Part shown: piece by piece, positions 13,555 to 14,351 of the stretch
Position numbering within the stretch: position 1 is the first letter of the stretch
Layout: each line of letters starts with the position of its first letter
Assembly (NCBI GenBank): GCA_040758525.1
Contig: JBFLVQ010000178.1
Span: 1-14,351 of the forward strand
Direction: 5' to 3'
DNA length: 14,351 bases
Source of the DNA: JBFLVQ01 sp040758525
GTDB taxonomy: Bacteria > Acidobacteriota > Blastocatellia > Chloracidobacteriales > JADJPF01
The notes under the pieces: generated by a model
The model's input: the letters and a program-made list of their open reading frames with translations, nothing else
What the model was told of the DNA's origin: nothing
Database searches by the model: none
Made by a program: the position numbers and the translations under genes

Positions 13555-14351
13555 ATGAACAGCGGTGGGACTGATACAGTTACCTATTTCAATAGCTTAA
13601 TTGGCAGAGAGATCAATGGCTGCTACCGTATTGAGGAGAAGATCGGTGTAGGCGGTATGGGAGCAGTATTTCGTGCTATTAACTTAAAACAGCACAACAC
13701 TGTAGCAGTTAAAGTAATCTCTCCCCATTTAGCTGCTAATCAGATCTTTATTAAGCGTTTCCAACGTGAAGCACGAGTAGGATGGGCACTCTCACATCCC
13801 AATATTATCAAGGTCTATGAATATGGTGAGACAGAAGTGGGATTGTTATTTGCCGTAATGGAGTTTATTGAAGGCGAGACACTTGGCAACTATATCGATT
13901 ACAGCGCTCCCTTAACAATCTCACGTTGCTTACAGATCCTTGTGCCATTATGTGATGCACTAGCGACTGCACATGCCCGCAATATCCTACATCGTGACCT
14001 CAAACCTGCTAATGTATTGTTAAGCCGCGAAAATGATTGTGAAGTGATAAAGCTAGGCGATTTTGGATTAGTGAAATTGCTTCAGCCAGACGATGAGATT
14101 AGCCAAGGATCAAATCTTACCGCAATTGGTGAAACCTTTGGTACACCACATTATATGTCGCCAGAACAATTAATGGGTCATGCGCTTGCGCCTACTACCG
14201 ATATCTATAGCTTAGGCGTAATTACTTATGAGATGCTTACTGGCCGGGTACCGATCGAGACTAATGACCGCCGTGAATTTCTTACTCTTAAGCTGCGACG
14301 TGATCTGGCGCCGCCTTCAACAAGATTTCCCTTTTTGCCGGTGGCACTTGA
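13555..14351 (+). CDS. Ser/Thr protein kinase, 3' end cut by window edge
   Basis: The frame is open from the ATG at 13555 to the end of the window, giving 265 residues of a longer protein. It is a Hanks-type kinase domain: glycine loop GVGGMG 31-36, Lys53, helix-C Glu72, HRDLKPAN 146-153, DFG 169-171, the activation segment with GTPHYMSPEQ (196-205) and DIYSLGV at 216-222. All catalytic residues are present, so activity is expected. It is clearly different in sequence from the upstream kinase and is not a recent tandem copy. The short N-terminal lead of about 20 residues contains no signal or membrane segment; the C-terminal part (membrane helix or sensor domain) is not visible. No Shine-Dalgarno precedes the ATG (AACGGTTT), as for the first kinase. 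A weak terminator between the two suggests separate transcription, although no convincing promoter was found in the 170-nt gap. Confidence 0.92.
   Translation, partial: MNSGGTDTVTYFNSLIGREINGCYRIEEKIGVGGMGAVFRAINLKQHNTVAVKVISPHLAANQIFIKRFQREARVGWALSHPNIIKVYEYGETEVGLLFAVMEFIEGETLGNYIDYSAPLTISRCLQILVPLCDALATAHARNILHRDLKPANVLLSRENDCEVIKLGDFGLVKLLQPDDEISQGSNLTAIGETFGTPHYMSPEQLMGHALAPTTDIYSLGVITYEMLTGRVPIETNDRREFLTLKLRRDLAPPSTRFPFLPVAL

Noticed and set aside
1..14351. CRISPR arrays, transposases, integrases, tRNA or attachment sites
   Set aside because: None seen; the only tandem repeat is the short leader repeat at 1790-1819, and no mobility gene is encoded.

Overview
The window reads as a stretch of bacterial chromosome, most likely from an Acidobacteriota-like organism (perhaps class Blastocatellia). 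This placement is inferred from gene style: a Hanks-type kinase fused to a SUMF1-like domain, a cluster of minor pilins ending in a giant PilX-like protein, TPR proteins, and about 47% GC in hand-counted lines of the pilin genes. No rRNA, tRNA, CRISPR array, insertion sequence or phage gene was seen.

Left part (1-1310, minus strand). A two-gene operon encodes DNA-3-methyladenine glycosylase I (tag, TTG start) followed after 4 nt by a PaiB-type FMN-binding protein. A good sigma70-like promoter lies upstream (1346-1374) and a 12-bp hairpin lies just past the paiB stop. These two genes are clearly more AT-rich (about 33% GC in sampled lines) than the rest, so they may have been acquired or replaced. 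A 527-nt AT-rich intergenic region follows.

Centre (1837-9404, plus strand). A tightly packed five-gene operon encodes four proteins with class III prepilin-like N-termini, in the order FimT/GspH, PilV/GspI, PilW/GspJ, PilX/GspK. The fourth is about 1300 residues, several times the usual size. The fifth gene encodes a TPR - transmembrane helix - beta-sandwich protein. By family precedent the four pilins would form the priming and tip complex of a type IV pilus or type II secretion pseudopilus. The giant PilX-like protein is probably the exposed tip, and the fifth protein could link it to the cytoplasm. No major pilin, assembly ATPase, platform protein, secretin or PilY1 is present here. The leader holds a 15-bp tandem repeat, and the first and fourth genes share an almost identical ribosome-binding block.

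Right part (9415-14351). On the minus strand lie an exported TPR protein and a small ankyrin-repeat protein. Diverging from the TPR gene is a transmembrane Ser/Thr kinase with a degenerate SUMF1/FGE-like C-terminal domain. A second Ser/Thr kinase follows and is cut by the window edge. The TPR gene and first kinase share a 142-163 nt region with overlapping divergent promoter candidates. Neither kinase has a recognisable Shine-Dalgarno sequence, in contrast to most of the pilin operon. A plausible theme is a cell-surface pilus tip operon beside signalling genes, but a functional link between them is inference only.
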